Assembly (NCBI GenBank): GCA_023953775.1
Contig: JAMLJD010000005.1
Span: forward strand, 1-64,000
Reading direction: 5' to 3'
Length of the DNA: 64,000 nt
Origin: Rhizobiaceae bacterium
GTDB taxonomy: Bacteria > Pseudomonadota > Alphaproteobacteria > Rhizobiales > Rhizobiaceae
The notes beneath the pieces are model-generated. The model ran no database searches and was not told the DNA's origin. It saw only the letters and a list, made by a program, of their open reading frames with translations. The position numbers and the translations under genes are program-made. Of this stretch, positions 8,210 to 17,660 are shown one piece after another; position 1 is the stretch's first letter, and each line of letters opens with the position of its first letter.

Positions 8210-9309
8210 TGGTCGTCTCGCCTGTTCAGGATGACGGCGGCGCGCAACCTGCGGCCGAACTGCGCCATGCCGAGGAATATCTCGTAGGGTATCGGGATCG
8301 CCGCGGCGTCCACCTTGGTCTCGCCGCGCTCGTCCTCGACCCAGGGATCGTGGATGATCAGATGGTCGCCATCATCGCCGATGACCAGCACCCAGTGCGG
8401 TACCTTCTTGCCGAACATCAGATATCCCGAAATCAGCACCACCACGAGGCTTCCCCGGGCGACGGCGGCGCGAATGTCGTCGAGCGTGAAGGAGCGATAG
8501 TCGACCGGAATGCCGTAGCGGTCGGCCCGGGTGCGGAAATCGACCTGAGCCAGTTCCATCACCGTGCGCTTCTCCTCGCTGCGGACGGATTGAAGGAACA
8601 GCGCGCCGTGGAACGACACAATGATCTCGGCATCGATGCCGTTCTCATAGGCCGCGACCGCAAGTCCGAACGGTTCGCAGCCGCCCGGTCCCGACATCAT
8701 GAAAACCGTCGTGGCCTCGCGCCACAGCCTGATTTCGGTGACCCGGTCCGGCGTGAAGCCGGGGACGAAGTGGGCCAGCGCCATCATCAGGCAGCACGGG
8801 CCGCAGGTAAAATCGACCGACTGTTCCACATAGGGCACCGCCGTCACCGTGGCGCGGGTTCCGCGCAATAGCTTTTCGTAGCGCAGCGCCGGCGCGCCGT
8901 CCTCGTAATAGTCGTCCTCGCGGCCGATGCGGCGGTAGCCGTTCTTCTCGTAGAGCGCGATGGCGCGGACGTTTTTCTCGCGCACCTCCAGCCTCAGGAG
9001 AAGCCGGTCGTTGCGGTAGGCCACCTCCTCGGCCGCCGCGAGCAGTGCGCGGCCCGAGCCCGTGGACGCGCGGTCCGGCAGCACGCCGATCGAATACAGG
9101 CGGGCGACGCCGCTACCCTTGCGAAACAGCACGACGCAGTAGCCGACCGCGACGCCGGCCGCTTCGGCGACCAGGATCTTGGCCGTGTCGCGTTCGACGA
9201 GTTGGCGGAACGACCGCCGCGAAATGCGGTCGGTCTCAAAGACGGCGTTTTCGATGGCGACGAGCCGGTCGATGTCGGTGGCGCGCGCGGAGCGGATTTC
9301 GGCAGGCAT
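8206..9309 (-). CDS. GNAT acetyltransferase fused to a C39-like peptidase (DUF3335-type)
   Basis: A 367-aa two-domain protein. Residues 1-149 are a GNAT fold (R-L-Y-S-I-G-V-L-P-D-R acceptor strand; N-V-R-A-I-A-L-Y-E-K-N-G-Y motif). Residues about 155-367 are a papain-like C39 peptidase: V-P-Y-x-E-Q-S-x-D-F-T-C-G-P with candidate catalytic Cys169, and a later P-H-W-V-L-V-I containing the candidate His. No ABC transporter or membrane segment follows, so this is not a bacteriocin exporter. The start at 9309 fits the GNAT N-terminus; 9354 is an in-frame alternative. It overlaps the ATP-grasp gene by 4 bp, and the pairing is conserved in proteobacteria. Confidence 0.8.
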   Translation of the reverse strand: MPAEIRSARATDIDRLVAIENAVFETDRISRRSFRQLVERDTAKILVAEAAGVAVGYCVVLFRKGSGVARLYSIGVLPDRASTGSGRALLAAAEEVAYRNDRLLLRLEVREKNVRAIALYEKNGYRRIGREDDYYEDGAPALRYEKLLRGTRATVTAVPYVEQSVDFTCGPCCLMMALAHFVPGFTPDRVTEIRLWREATTVFMMSGPGGCEPFGLAVAAYENGIDAEIIVSFHGALFLQSVRSEEKRTVMELAQVDFRTRADRYGIPVDYRSFTLDDIRAAVARGSLVVVLISGYLMFGKKVPHWVLVIGDDGDHLIIHDPWVEDERGETKVDAAAIPIPYEIFLGMAQFGRRLRAAVILNRRDDQ

Positions 9310-9554
9310 GTGGCGCAGGTCAACCCAAAAAGCACCGCCTGCCGCACTGGACATCGGGACATGGCGCCCCAAATGGCGTGCATAGGCGAATTCGCGCCTA
9401 TCGCGCCGCGATTGCGGCTGAATTGTGACACGGCCGGCTTTGCGACGAGCGATCGCCGGCTGCTTTTTTTGGTGCTGTCCGGGAACGATCGTATACCGGT
9501 GGCGGAACCGACCGGAACAACCTCCAGCCAATCAACACGGGAGTGCGTGGAGAC

Positions 9555-10409
9555 ATGAACATCGATGCCGCGGGAATGCTGACGACCGCCGAGGCCGCCC
9601 TTGTGGAAGCCGGCCAGCTGGCCGTCGCCTACTCCTTCTCGATCGTCGGAGCGATCATCCTCCTGATCGCCGGCTACGTCGTCGCGGGTGTCGCGGAGCG
9701 ATGGGCCTATGCGGGGCTCGGCAAATTCCGCGGCTTCGACGAAACGCTGCGCAGGTTCTTCTCCAAGGCGGCGCGCTACGCCGTCCTGATCCTCGTCGGC
9801 ATCACGGTGCTGGCGCAGTTCGGTGTCCAGACCGCCAGCATCATCGCCGCGCTCGGCGCAGCCGGCCTCGCCATCGGGCTGGCGCTGCAGGGAACGCTCC
9901 AGAACATCGCCGCCGGCATCATGCTCCTGGTGCTGAAGCCGTTCCGGGTCGGCGAATATGTCGAGGCCGGCGACGTGGCGGGCACGATCGAGGAAATCGG
10001 CCTGTTCGCGACTCAGGTGAAGCGCATCGACGGGCTGTTCATCCTCGCCCCCAACAGCGAATTGTGGAACACGCCGGTCACCAACTACACGCGCAATCCA
10101 CTGCGCCGCTACGACCTGACGATCGGCATCGGCTACGACGACGACATCGACCTCGCGCAGGAGACGCTGGCCGGGCTCGCGGAGGGAGACGCGCGGGTGC
10201 TCGAGGACCCGGCGCCGGCCACCTTCGTCATCGAGCTCGGCGACAGCGCCGTGGGCATCACGCTGCGCTACTGGACGGCGACGCCGGACTGGTGGCAAAC
10301 CCGTATCGACCTCACAAAGGCCGCAAAGCAGGCCTTCGATCAGAAGGGCATCTCGATCCCGTTCCCGCAGCAGGATGTCCACTACATCCCGGTGAAGCAG
10401 GCGAGCTGA
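9555..10409 (+). CDS. mscS: Small-conductance mechanosensitive channel, MscS family
   Basis: A 284-aa inner-membrane protein with three hydrophobic helices in the first ~125 residues. The third is the Gly/Ala-rich pore helix (G-A-A-G-L-A-I-G-L-A-L-Q-G-T-L-Q-N), directly followed by the P-F-R-V-G-E-Y-V beta domain. Length and layout match E. coli MscS (286 aa). It releases solutes on hypo-osmotic shock. The start at 9555 has a GTGGAG site upstream; the frame also opens at a GTG at 9543. Confidence 0.92.
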   Translation: MNIDAAGMLTTAEAALVEAGQLAVAYSFSIVGAIILLIAGYVVAGVAERWAYAGLGKFRGFDETLRRFFSKAARYAVLILVGITVLAQFGVQTASIIAALGAAGLAIGLALQGTLQNIAAGIMLLVLKPFRVGEYVEAGDVAGTIEEIGLFATQVKRIDGLFILAPNSELWNTPVTNYTRNPLRRYDLTIGIGYDDDIDLAQETLAGLAEGDARVLEDPAPATFVIELGDSAVGITLRYWTATPDWWQTRIDLTKAAKQAFDQKGISIPFPQQDVHYIPVKQAS

Positions 10410-10433
10410 CGCGCCACAACCCGCGAGGCCGAC

Positions 10434-10745
10434 ATGAGCCGCATGACGCTGCCCGCCATCCTGTCCGCCGCCGTCCTGATCGGCTGCGGGGCGACGGCTG
10501 CGCGGGCGGAGTGCGGCGGCAGGACGTCGATCCAGCTCAACGAGACCGTCGAGAGCGTCGCGCGGCGCTGCGGCATCAATGCCGAGGCGCTGAAGCAGGC
10601 CAATCCGGGCATCGGCCAGCGCGATTTCGGCAATGGCGGTCTCGTCACCGTGCCGCGTCCGGCCCTGCCGTCGCCGCAGCGCCCGGTGTTCGGCAACCGC
10701 GGGATCGTGACGGTGCCCTCGCCGCGGGTCGACGCGCTGCGCTGA
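10434..10745 (+). CDS. Small exported protein with a LysM-like segment
   Basis: A 103-aa protein with a signal peptide (hydrophobic residues 5-24, A-R-A cleavage). The mature N-terminus, from C-G-G-R-T-S-I-Q-L through I-N-A-E-A-L-K-Q-A-N-P-G-I, looks like one LysM repeat, a peptidoglycan-binding module. The tail is Pro-rich with two related blocks, G-N-G-G-L-V-T-V-P and G-N-R-G-I-V-T-V-P. Probably a periplasmic cell-wall-associated protein. It starts 24 bases after mscS and could be co-transcribed. Confidence 0.65.
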   Translation: MSRMTLPAILSAAVLIGCGATAARAECGGRTSIQLNETVESVARRCGINAEALKQANPGIGQRDFGNGGLVTVPRPALPSPQRPVFGNRGIVTVPSPRVDALR

Positions 10746-10757
10746 GCCGGCCCGGCC

Positions 10758-11555
10758 TCAGCTCTGCGGCTTGCCGAGGAACTGCCGGTAGGCCATGCCG
10801 GCGACATCCGACAGCACCGTCTCCGGCACAGCGCCGGCGACCGCGAAGCCATAGCCGCCTTCGGTCCAGTAATAGGCCCTGATGGGCCCCTCCTCCTGCA
10901 GCTTGAAGCCGGAATCGGGAACGCCATCTTCGGGCGCGACATAGAGCGAGATGCGCTCGCCCTCGTGGTTCTGATACATGATCTGCGCCGCCACGCCCTT
11001 GCCGGACGGCAGCAGCCGCCCGCCAACGAGGCTGTAGTCGCGGGCATAGAAATCCGGCGCGTAGAGCTGCGTTCCCACCCGCTTCGACAGCCAGCCCACC
11101 ATGTGGTCCTTCTGGTCTGCGCCAACCTCGACGACATGCAGCTTCTCGGCCGAATAGATCCGGTGCGCGTCGATCGCCAGGTCGACCAGCGACGCCTGGG
11201 CGACCACCGGCGGCGGATTGCGCGCCAGCCCGGACAGCGCCAGCGCGTAGCCCGCGACCCCGCCGACGACGAATATCGCCGCCGCCGCGGCCCAGCGGAC
11301 CGCGGGCCTTGCGATGCGGCGGTCCAGGGCGCCACGCCGCGACATCGCCGCGAGGCGCCCCGGCACGGCTTCGTCCAGCACCGGCGCAAGCGTCGAGCGC
11401 AAGAGCTCCCGGTCGGCCGAGAAGCGCTCGAGCAGCGAGGCGAATTCGGGCGAGGCATCGAGCCACTGGCGGAAGTCGGCCTGTTCCTCGGCCGGCATCT
11501 CCCCGTCCAGAAACAGGTGGATGTCGCGTTCGGTGAAGGTGCGGCCGGCCGTCAT
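10758..11555 (-). CDS. Membrane-anchored anti-sigma factor
   Basis: A 265-aa protein: a cytosolic N-terminal domain (about 1-85, opening R-D-I-H-L-F-L-D-G-E-M, an anti-sigma-type helix), one transmembrane helix (about 88-110), and a periplasmic domain. It follows the ECF sigma gene with an ATGA overlap, the classic sigma/anti-sigma arrangement. The N-terminus lacks the His-x3-Cys-x2-Cys zinc motif, so it is not a ZAS-type anti-sigma. The signal sensed by the periplasmic part is unknown. Confidence 0.8.
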   Translation of the reverse strand: MTAGRTFTERDIHLFLDGEMPAEEQADFRQWLDASPEFASLLERFSADRELLRSTLAPVLDEAVPGRLAAMSRRGALDRRIARPAVRWAAAAAIFVVGGVAGYALALSGLARNPPPVVAQASLVDLAIDAHRIYSAEKLHVVEVGADQKDHMVGWLSKRVGTQLYAPDFYARDYSLVGGRLLPSGKGVAAQIMYQNHEGERISLYVAPEDGVPDSGFKLQEEGPIRAYYWTEGGYGFAVAGAVPETVLSDVAGMAYRQFLGKPQS

Positions 11556-12067
11556 TCGACCACCCTCAGGCGACGGCGACGGCTGGTATCATCGAGCACG
11601 CGCTTCAGTTCGCCGCGGGCGCGTGCGATCCGCGACATCAGCGTTCCGGAGGGGATGTCGAGCACCGTCGCGGCCTCGGCGTAGCTCATGCCCTCGACCG
11701 CCACCAGCACGAGTGCGGCGCGCCGGTCGGGGTGGATGCCCTGCAGGGCTTCGAGCACGTCGCGCGAATTGAGGCTGTCCATCTGGGCCGGCGGCTCGGC
11801 GATCTCGACCACGCTGCCGTCTGGCCGGTGGAGGGAATCGTGCGGCGCCTTGGCGCGGCGCATCTGGTCGATGAAGAGGTTGTGCATGATCGTGAAGAGC
11901 CACCGCCGCGGATTTTCGCCGCGCTGCCAGTTGTCGAGCCTGTTCAGTGCGCGCTCGAGGCAGTCCTGCACGAGGTCGTCGGCCGTGTCGGCGTCGCGAA
12001 GCAAGGCCCGGGCGTAGCGCCTGAGGCGCGGCATTTCCGCCAGGATTGCCTGTAGCTTGTCGTCCAT
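11552..12067 (-). CDS. ECF-type RNA polymerase sigma factor
   Basis: A 171-aa protein with sigma region 2 (D-T-A-D-D-L-V-Q-D-C-L-E-R-A-L, P-R-R-W-L-F-T-I-M-H-N-L-F-I-D) and region 4 (G-M-S-Y-A-E-A-A-T-V-L-D-I-P-S-G-T-L-M-S-R), no regions 1 or 3: a group 4 sigma. The start at 12067 is set by a GGAGGG site; the frame opens earlier at 12193. Its stop overlaps the anti-sigma start by 4 bp, so it is presumably held inactive by that protein and released on an envelope signal. Confidence 0.88.
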   Translation of the reverse strand: MDDKLQAILAEMPRLRRYARALLRDADTADDLVQDCLERALNRLDNWQRGENPRRWLFTIMHNLFIDQMRRAKAPHDSLHRPDGSVVEIAEPPAQMDSLNSRDVLEALQGIHPDRRAALVLVAVEGMSYAEAATVLDIPSGTLMSRIARARGELKRVLDDTSRRRRLRVVE

Positions 12068-12191
12068 CGTGCCGGCTGGGAGCCCTCCGCCGCCCAGTTG
12101 AGCGCGCAATTCCGTTTTGCGCAAGGTCCGCCAGGCGGTCCTGCCAGCATGAACGACCGGCCGGCCGAATTCGTCCCATGCCCGGCTGACC

Positions 12192-12235
12192 AATCAAGAA
12201 AATTGAATGCTCATGCCTGTTCAATTCAATTGATT
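12192..12235. promoter_or_regulatory. 44-bp interrupted palindrome upstream of the MFS gene
   Basis: The left arm AATCAAGAAAATTGAA (12192-12207) and the right arm TTCAATTCAATTGATT (12220-12235) are inverted repeats matching at 12 of 16 positions, with the outer six and inner six bases perfect and a 12-base spacer. It is AT-rich inside GC-rich DNA, between the divergent sigma-factor and MFS genes and ending 49 bases before the MFS ATG. This is a typical operator geometry for a dimeric repressor binding two turns apart; which protein binds is unknown. Confidence 0.55.
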
Positions 12236-12284
12236 GCAGCATTGCCTTCGCTATTGTGCGATGCTTCGCGAAGGACCGGACCCC

Positions 12285-13520
12285 ATGGCTACCACAATTC
12301 CCGCCCGGCAATCGGCACGTCTGCCGTGGCTGATCATCATCTGCGGCTGCGCCATTGCCGCGCTGACCTTCGGTCCGCGCTCGGCGATGGGCTTCTTCCA
12401 GTTGCCGATGCTCGCCGAAAAGGGCTGGGACCGCACCACCTTCGGCCTCGCCATGGCGTTCCAGAACCTCGCGTGGGGCATCGGCACGCCGATCTTCGGG
12501 GCGCTTGCGGACAAGTTCGGCACATGGCGGGTGCTGGCGCTGTCGGGCATCATGTACGCGGCCGGCCTTGTCCTGATGGCGATGTCGACCACGCCGACCA
12601 TGCTGCATATCGGCGGCGGCGTGCTGGTCGGCCTCGGCGTGGCGGCCGGGTCGTTCGGCATCGTGCTCGCGGCGTTCGCGCGCAATGTCGCGCCGGAACA
12701 GCGCAGCTTCGTGTTCGGACTGGGCACGGCGGCCGGCTCGGCCGGCATGTTCCTCTTCGCGCCTCTGAGCCAGGGTCTCATCACCGCCTATGGCTGGTAC
12801 GACACGCTGATCGTGATGAGCGTGATGATGCTGATCATCCCGGTTCTGGCGGTGCCCCTGCGCGGCAATTCATCGTCCGGCAGCGCGCAGCAGGCCGTCT
12901 ACGAACAGTCGGTCAGCGCGGCATTGCGGGAAGCGCTCGCCCACCGCTCCTATATCCTGCTGGTCTCGGGCTTCTTCGTCTGCGGCTTCCAGGTCGCGTT
13001 CATCACCGCGCATTTTCCCGCCTACATCGCCGATATCGGGATCGAGGCGCAGTACGCCGTGCTGGCGCTGGCGCTGATCGGCTTCTTCAACATCATCGGC
13101 TCGCTGGCGTCGGGCTATATCGGCCAGCGCTACTCGAAGCCGATCTTCCTCGCCTGGATCTATATCGGGCGCTCGGTGCTGGTGACGGCGTTCCTGCTCC
13201 TGCCGCAGACGCCGGCCACGGTGCTCGTCTTTGCCGTGCTCATGGGGCTGCTGTGGCTGTCGACCGTGCCGCCGACCAACGCGCTGGTGGCGATCATGTT
13301 CGGCACGCGCCATCTCGGCATGCTTGGCGGCATCGTGTTCTTCTCGCACCAGATCGGCTCGTTTCTCGGCGTCTGGCTCGGCGGCTATCTCTACGACGTG
13401 ATGGGCAGCTACGACCCCGTGTGGTGGCTTGGCGTCGCGCTCGGCCTCTACGCCGCGGTGGTCCACTGGCCGATCAAGGAGAGCCCGGTCGAGCGGCCGG
13501 CGCTGGCGGCCGCGGAATAG
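12285..13520 (+). CDS. MFS transporter
   Basis: A 411-aa integral membrane protein with about 12 hydrophobic helices and the MFS loop motif between helices 2 and 3 (G-A-L-A-D-K-F-G-T-W-R). The N-terminal region (G-P-R-S-A-M-G-F-F-Q-L-P-M-L) resembles the oxalate/formate and monocarboxylate branch, so an organic-acid substrate is plausible but not shown. The start at 12285 follows AAGGACCGGA; 12261 is another in-frame ATG. The upstream palindrome suggests dedicated repression. Confidence 0.85.
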   Translation: MATTIPARQSARLPWLIIICGCAIAALTFGPRSAMGFFQLPMLAEKGWDRTTFGLAMAFQNLAWGIGTPIFGALADKFGTWRVLALSGIMYAAGLVLMAMSTTPTMLHIGGGVLVGLGVAAGSFGIVLAAFARNVAPEQRSFVFGLGTAAGSAGMFLFAPLSQGLITAYGWYDTLIVMSVMMLIIPVLAVPLRGNSSSGSAQQAVYEQSVSAALREALAHRSYILLVSGFFVCGFQVAFITAHFPAYIADIGIEAQYAVLALALIGFFNIIGSLASGYIGQRYSKPIFLAWIYIGRSVLVTAFLLLPQTPATVLVFAVLMGLLWLSTVPPTNALVAIMFGTRHLGMLGGIVFFSHQIGSFLGVWLGGYLYDVMGSYDPVWWLGVALGLYAAVVHWPIKESPVERPALAAAE

Positions 13521-13536
13521 CGGCCGGACCGGAGGC

Positions 13537-16272
13537 TCAGCCGGCCCGCGCCCGCATCAGGAGCCGCTGGTAGAACAGCCCGATGCCGATCAGCACGGCG
13601 CCGAGCCCGATGAAGGACAGTGCCCTGAGAACGCCTTCCAGCTCGGACATGTCGAACAGGAAGACCTTGGCGACGGCGATGGCGATCAGCACGCCGGAGC
13701 CGAGGCGCAGCACCTGCGATTTCAGCCATGTTCCCGCCACCAGAAGCGCGACGCCGAGAGCCAGCCAGAGCGCGGAATAGCTGTAGGTCTCGATCTGGCC
13801 CATGCCCCGCCACAAGGCGATCGATTCGCCATGGAACAGACGCCTCAGCGACAGCGTGGCGTAGGCGAAGGCGAGCGTCGCCGACAACAGCGCCAGCATG
13901 GCGACGAACCATCTCGGACGCCGGGGTCGCGCGAAAAGCGCAAGGGCCGCCGCGGCGATGGCCGGCAGCAGATAGCCGAGCAGGAGCAGGTTGAAGAACG
14001 GCACCTGTCCCGTTTCCTCGCCCGTCAGAAGCGGATTGAGCAGCAGGAAGTGCTGGGCGACGACGAACAGCGCGCTCAAGACGCCGATCGCCAGCGAGCC
14101 GGCGCGGAAGACCGGGCTCGGCGCGCGCTGGTCGAGTGCGACCAGCAGCCCGCCGCCGCCGAGCGCGATCAGCGTGTAGATCGCCTGCTCGGCGAGCGTC
14201 GGCGCGCCTGAATCGATCACCCCACCATTCATGGCATGCCGCACGAGCATCGCCGCACACAGCAACGCGAACAGCGCCGCGGCCGCTTCCATGGCGAGGC
14301 GCGGGCGGCCATTCGTGGTCCGCGCCAGTTGCCAGGCCGCATAGGCGCAGGCGAGCGCGGGCAGGCCGTAGCCGGGCAGCAGCCAGTTGAACACAGGCGT
14401 CGCGCCGAGCGCCTCCTGCCCGACCAGCGTCGGGTCGAGCGCGACCCGCAGCACGGTCAGGACGAAAACCGCCACGGCGATCCAGCCCAGGGCCGCATAG
14501 CCGCGCCAGCGCGTCGCCGCTGCGGCCAGCGATGCAAGGCCGGCGACGAGAACCGTCGTCATGCCGGGGCCGAAGGCCATGTGCAGCATCAGGGCGGCCG
14601 CCGCGAATGCCCCGGCCAGGGCGGCCGACACGGCGAGTCCACCCGCGAAGGGCGGCACCTCGGCGCGCGCCGTCGCCTCGCTGCTCGCGGCAAGGACGAT
14701 CGCCAGCAGGGCCGCGATGCCGGCATAGGCGAAATCGCGGTCGAGATTGCCGAACGCGATCCAGCAGGCGGCAAGCAGGAGCAGCGGCGCTGCCGCCGCC
14801 CACGCCGTCCAGGCTGCCGCGCGCAGCGGATAAAGCGCCACATGGCGGCGGGCGGCCCATGCCGCCCCGACGATCAGCGCCACGGCGACGACGCCGGCAG
14901 CGTTGCGCACGGTCGCAGCCATCGGCGGGGTCGGTAGCCCGTCGAACTCGAAGGTCAGCCAGGGCAGGTCGACGAGGAAGCGGCCGGCCAGTCCGAGCCT
15001 GAGTGCGGCCACGAACAAAGCCGCGCCGACGCCGTAGACCAGCGCGAGCGCGCGTGGCCGCCACAGGGCGAGCGCAAGCGCGCCCACCGCTATGGCCGCG
15101 CCCGACCAGATCCGCGCCGGGTCGGCGAATTCCATCTGGTCGGCCCCGACGAAGAGAACTATCGAGACCAGCGCGACGACAATGGCGGGGACGACGGAGA
15201 CGACATCGACGAGCCTCGTCCGACCCGCCGGCAGCGCCATGCCCCACGACCCGAGCCAGACAAGCCCCAGCACGCCGAGATGGACAGTGTGATGAAACAG
15301 CACGATCGCGTTGTCGACGGGGAGACCGCCGAGATAGAGCAGACCCCACAGGCCGGCGGCGGCAAAGGCCGCGCCGGCGAGAAGCGGCCAGTAGCGCAGC
15401 CGCGCGATGCCGACCGCCGCCGCGAGCACGATCGCGAGATAGACGAACAGCGCCCAGTGATTGGGCGCGGTCGAGGCGATCAGCGCCGGCGTCGCCATCG
15501 CGCCGACGAGCCCGATGCCGGCAAGCGCCTGCCCGTGCAGCAGCGCCGAGGCGATCGCCGCAAGCGCGATCAGGCCGAGCAGCGGAAAGGCGAGGCCGGG
15601 ACCGATGAAGCCGTAGAGCCCGTGGGCGGCGTAGACCGTCCCGAAAAGCGCGAAGGCGCCAGCCGCCGTCAGGATCGCGGGGACGTGCGAGCCGGGAAGA
15701 CCACCGACCGGCAGCACATAGCCGGTGCGCCTGACGATTTCGCCGGAACCGACCAGCACGACGCCGAACAGGCCGGCGAGAACGAGCCGTACTTCCGGGC
15801 CGAATATGCCGGCTTCGATCGAATAGCGGATCAGGAACAGGGCGCCGAGAGCGAGCGCGAGGCCGCCGACCCACACCGCCCAGCGTGTACCAATCGCGGT
15901 CTCGATGTCGAGCTTCGGCGCGACCGCGGCCGGTGCCGGTTCGGTGCCCGGTGCGTCAGGTGGTGGCCCGGCATCGCTGTCCGCGGCCGTTGAATAGACC
16001 GTCTCCGCGGCTTCCATGTCGGCCGGTTCCGCGACAACTGCCACCGGCTGAGCGGCGACCTCGGCCGAAGCTTCGGCAGCGGCCGCCCGGTCGGCAGACG
16101 CGGGTGCCGGCGTTTCATCGTCGGGGACAGGGCTCCGCGCGTCCGTTCGCAGCCGGCGCAGGTCCCCGATCTCGCGCTCCAGCGCGCCGAGCCGGGCATT
16201 CTGGCGCAGCAGAATCGCGAACACGGCAATGACGACGAGTATGCCGATCAGGCCTTCGAACAACGCACCCAC
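13537..16272 (-). CDS. Large DUF2339 multi-pass membrane protein
   Basis: A 911-aa protein with an N-terminal membrane helix, a short coiled-coil (A-L-E-R-E-I-G-D-L-R-R-L), an Ala/Pro/Glu-rich linker (about 45-120), then some two dozen hydrophobic helices from I-G-T-R-W-A-V-W-V-G-G onward. This is the DUF2339 layout; function is unknown, though the fold looks like a polytopic membrane enzyme or transporter. The start is a GTG at 16272. It converges with the MFS gene, 16 bases apart. Confidence 0.8.
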   Translation of the reverse strand: MGALFEGLIGILVVIAVFAILLRQNARLGALEREIGDLRRLRTDARSPVPDDETPAPASADRAAAAEASAEVAAQPVAVVAEPADMEAAETVYSTAADSDAGPPPDAPGTEPAPAAVAPKLDIETAIGTRWAVWVGGLALALGALFLIRYSIEAGIFGPEVRLVLAGLFGVVLVGSGEIVRRTGYVLPVGGLPGSHVPAILTAAGAFALFGTVYAAHGLYGFIGPGLAFPLLGLIALAAIASALLHGQALAGIGLVGAMATPALIASTAPNHWALFVYLAIVLAAAVGIARLRYWPLLAGAAFAAAGLWGLLYLGGLPVDNAIVLFHHTVHLGVLGLVWLGSWGMALPAGRTRLVDVVSVVPAIVVALVSIVLFVGADQMEFADPARIWSGAAIAVGALALALWRPRALALVYGVGAALFVAALRLGLAGRFLVDLPWLTFEFDGLPTPPMAATVRNAAGVVAVALIVGAAWAARRHVALYPLRAAAWTAWAAAAPLLLLAACWIAFGNLDRDFAYAGIAALLAIVLAASSEATARAEVPPFAGGLAVSAALAGAFAAAALMLHMAFGPGMTTVLVAGLASLAAAATRWRGYAALGWIAVAVFVLTVLRVALDPTLVGQEALGATPVFNWLLPGYGLPALACAYAAWQLARTTNGRPRLAMEAAAALFALLCAAMLVRHAMNGGVIDSGAPTLAEQAIYTLIALGGGGLLVALDQRAPSPVFRAGSLAIGVLSALFVVAQHFLLLNPLLTGEETGQVPFFNLLLLGYLLPAIAAAALALFARPRRPRWFVAMLALLSATLAFAYATLSLRRLFHGESIALWRGMGQIETYSYSALWLALGVALLVAGTWLKSQVLRLGSGVLIAIAVAKVFLFDMSELEGVLRALSFIGLGAVLIGIGLFYQRLLMRARAG

Positions 16273-16300
16273 CCGGATCCAATGCTCGCTTGACGCGGTT

Positions 16301-16819
16301 TCAGCCGCCGCTGAGGCGATTCAGCGGAAAGATAGAGCATGTTTCGGTTCCGAAGGCGAGCAACCGGTCCTTCGCATCGAACAGGCGCGCCTCCGAGACC
16401 GCCGTCGTGCGGCCGCGATGCACGACGAGGCCCTCGCACCGCACCTCGCCGGTGTCCGCCAGGATCGGGCGGATCAGGTTCACCTTGAACTCGGCCGTCG
16501 TATAGGCCTCGCCGGGCTGCATGGTCGTATGCACGGCACAGCCGAGCGCGGAATCCATCATCGTCGCGGCCCAGCCGCCATGGACGGTGCCGAGAGGATT
16601 GAGATGGCGCTCGCTCGGAACGCCGCGAAAGACCGCGCGCCCCTCGGAAACCTCCGACAAACCGAAATTCATCCGCGCGCCGATCGAGGGCGCGGGATAT
16701 TTGCCGTCGATCAGCCGCTGAAGCACCTCGAGGCCGGAATATTTCGCAAACTCCTCGTGCGGGATCACCCCGATGCCGAGCGGCGAGACATATCCGGCAA
16801 ACAGTTCGACCGAACTCAT
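16301..16819 (-). CDS. PaaI-family hotdog thioesterase
   Basis: A 172-aa single hotdog domain with the PaaI-type signature [22 protein letters not shown], in which the helix Asp acts on acyl-CoA thioesters, and a [11 protein letters not shown] strand. Probably hydrolyses an acyl- or aryl-CoA in the cytosol. Its ATG overlaps the recO TGA by 4 bp, so it is the last cistron of the recO transcript. Confidence 0.85.
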   Translation of the reverse strand: MSSVELFAGYVSPLGIGVIPHEEFAKYSGLEVLQRLIDGKYPAPSIGARMNFGLSEVSEGRAVFRGVPSERHLNPLGTVHGGWAATMMDSALGCAVHTTMQPGEAYTTAEFKVNLIRPILADTGEVRCEGLVVHRGRTTAVSEARLFDAKDRLLAFGTETCSIFPLNRLSGG

Positions 16820-17589
16820 ATGGCTTCCTCTCCTGTGTCGGCGGACACGACCGGCCGGCCGCCGTCCATCGCCCGCCGCAGCGCGTTGATGAGGCCGGAC
16901 CGGGATTCGGGCTCGCCGATCCCGCGCGGCTCGTAGACGTGGCGGTGGAAGAAGAACCCGGTCAGGCGGAACGCCTCCCCGATCGCCGCGCTGTCACCGC
17001 GTATGCCGGCACCGCGCTTGAGGAAAGCGGGCAGCGGAAGCAATCTGTCATGCCACGGCGCGCCGGCCGTGCGCGAGACGGCGCGGCCCGATTTGGGCGA
17101 GACGTAGACGAGGTCCTCGCGGCTGCCCGTCGCCGCGCATTCGGCGAGGTCGAGGCCGAAACCCAGTTCGTCGAGCAGGAGCAGTTCGAAGCGCACGATG
17201 AGTTCGGCCGCGGCGGGCGGTTCGTCGAGATGCCCGACCAGCAATTGCAGCGTCTCAAACAGCACCTCGTGGCTGTCGCGCTCGGGAAGCAGGCGCAGAT
17301 GCGCCGCCAGCACCTGGATGCCGTTGACGGCGACGGCGCTCGACAGGATGCGCGCGGCGGCGAGTTCGAGCGGCTCGACCTGGAAGGTGCCGAGATGCTC
17401 GTCGAGCCGGGCGCGCCAGACCAGATCGACGCGATTGCCGGGCTGGAGGATCGGCTGCATGCGGCGCGACCGCCCTCCCCGCACGAGGCCGAGATGGCGG
17501 CCATGGGCGCGCGTCATCGTCTCGAGGATGATGCTCGTCTCGCCGTGGCGGCGGGTGCCCAGGATGATTCCCTCGTCGCGCCATTCCAT
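16816..17589 (-). CDS. recO: DNA repair protein RecO
   Basis: A 257-aa protein with the RecO start [18 protein letters not shown], an OB fold, followed by the helical domain containing [12 protein letters not shown]-x-x-C-A. RecO loads RecA at gaps together with RecR. Length is normal. Start 17589 matches the conserved N-terminus; the frame opens at 17655 but the extra residues are unlike RecO. In relatives it lies directly after era; here two genes intervene. Confidence 0.92.
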   Translation of the reverse strand: MEWRDEGIILGTRRHGETSIILETMTRAHGRHLGLVRGGRSRRMQPILQPGNRVDLVWRARLDEHLGTFQVEPLELAAARILSSAVAVNGIQVLAAHLRLLPERDSHEVLFETLQLLVGHLDEPPAAAELIVRFELLLLDELGFGLDLAECAATGSREDLVYVSPKSGRAVSRTAGAPWHDRLLPLPAFLKRGAGIRGDSAAIGEAFRLTGFFFHRHVYEPRGIGEPESRSGLINALRRAMDGGRPVVSADTGEEAI

Positions 17590-17660
17590 GCGATGAGCCA
17601 GACACCCGTTGGGCGCCGAAATCAAGTGACATGGGTGCATCCTTGCGGCCCGCAATTTAT

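Noticed and set aside
13448-15874. Arg-rich 808-codon frame on the same strand as DUF2339
   Set aside because: Alternative frame of the same gene; composition is Arg/Ala/Pro junk, while the DUF2339 frame shows regular membrane helices.
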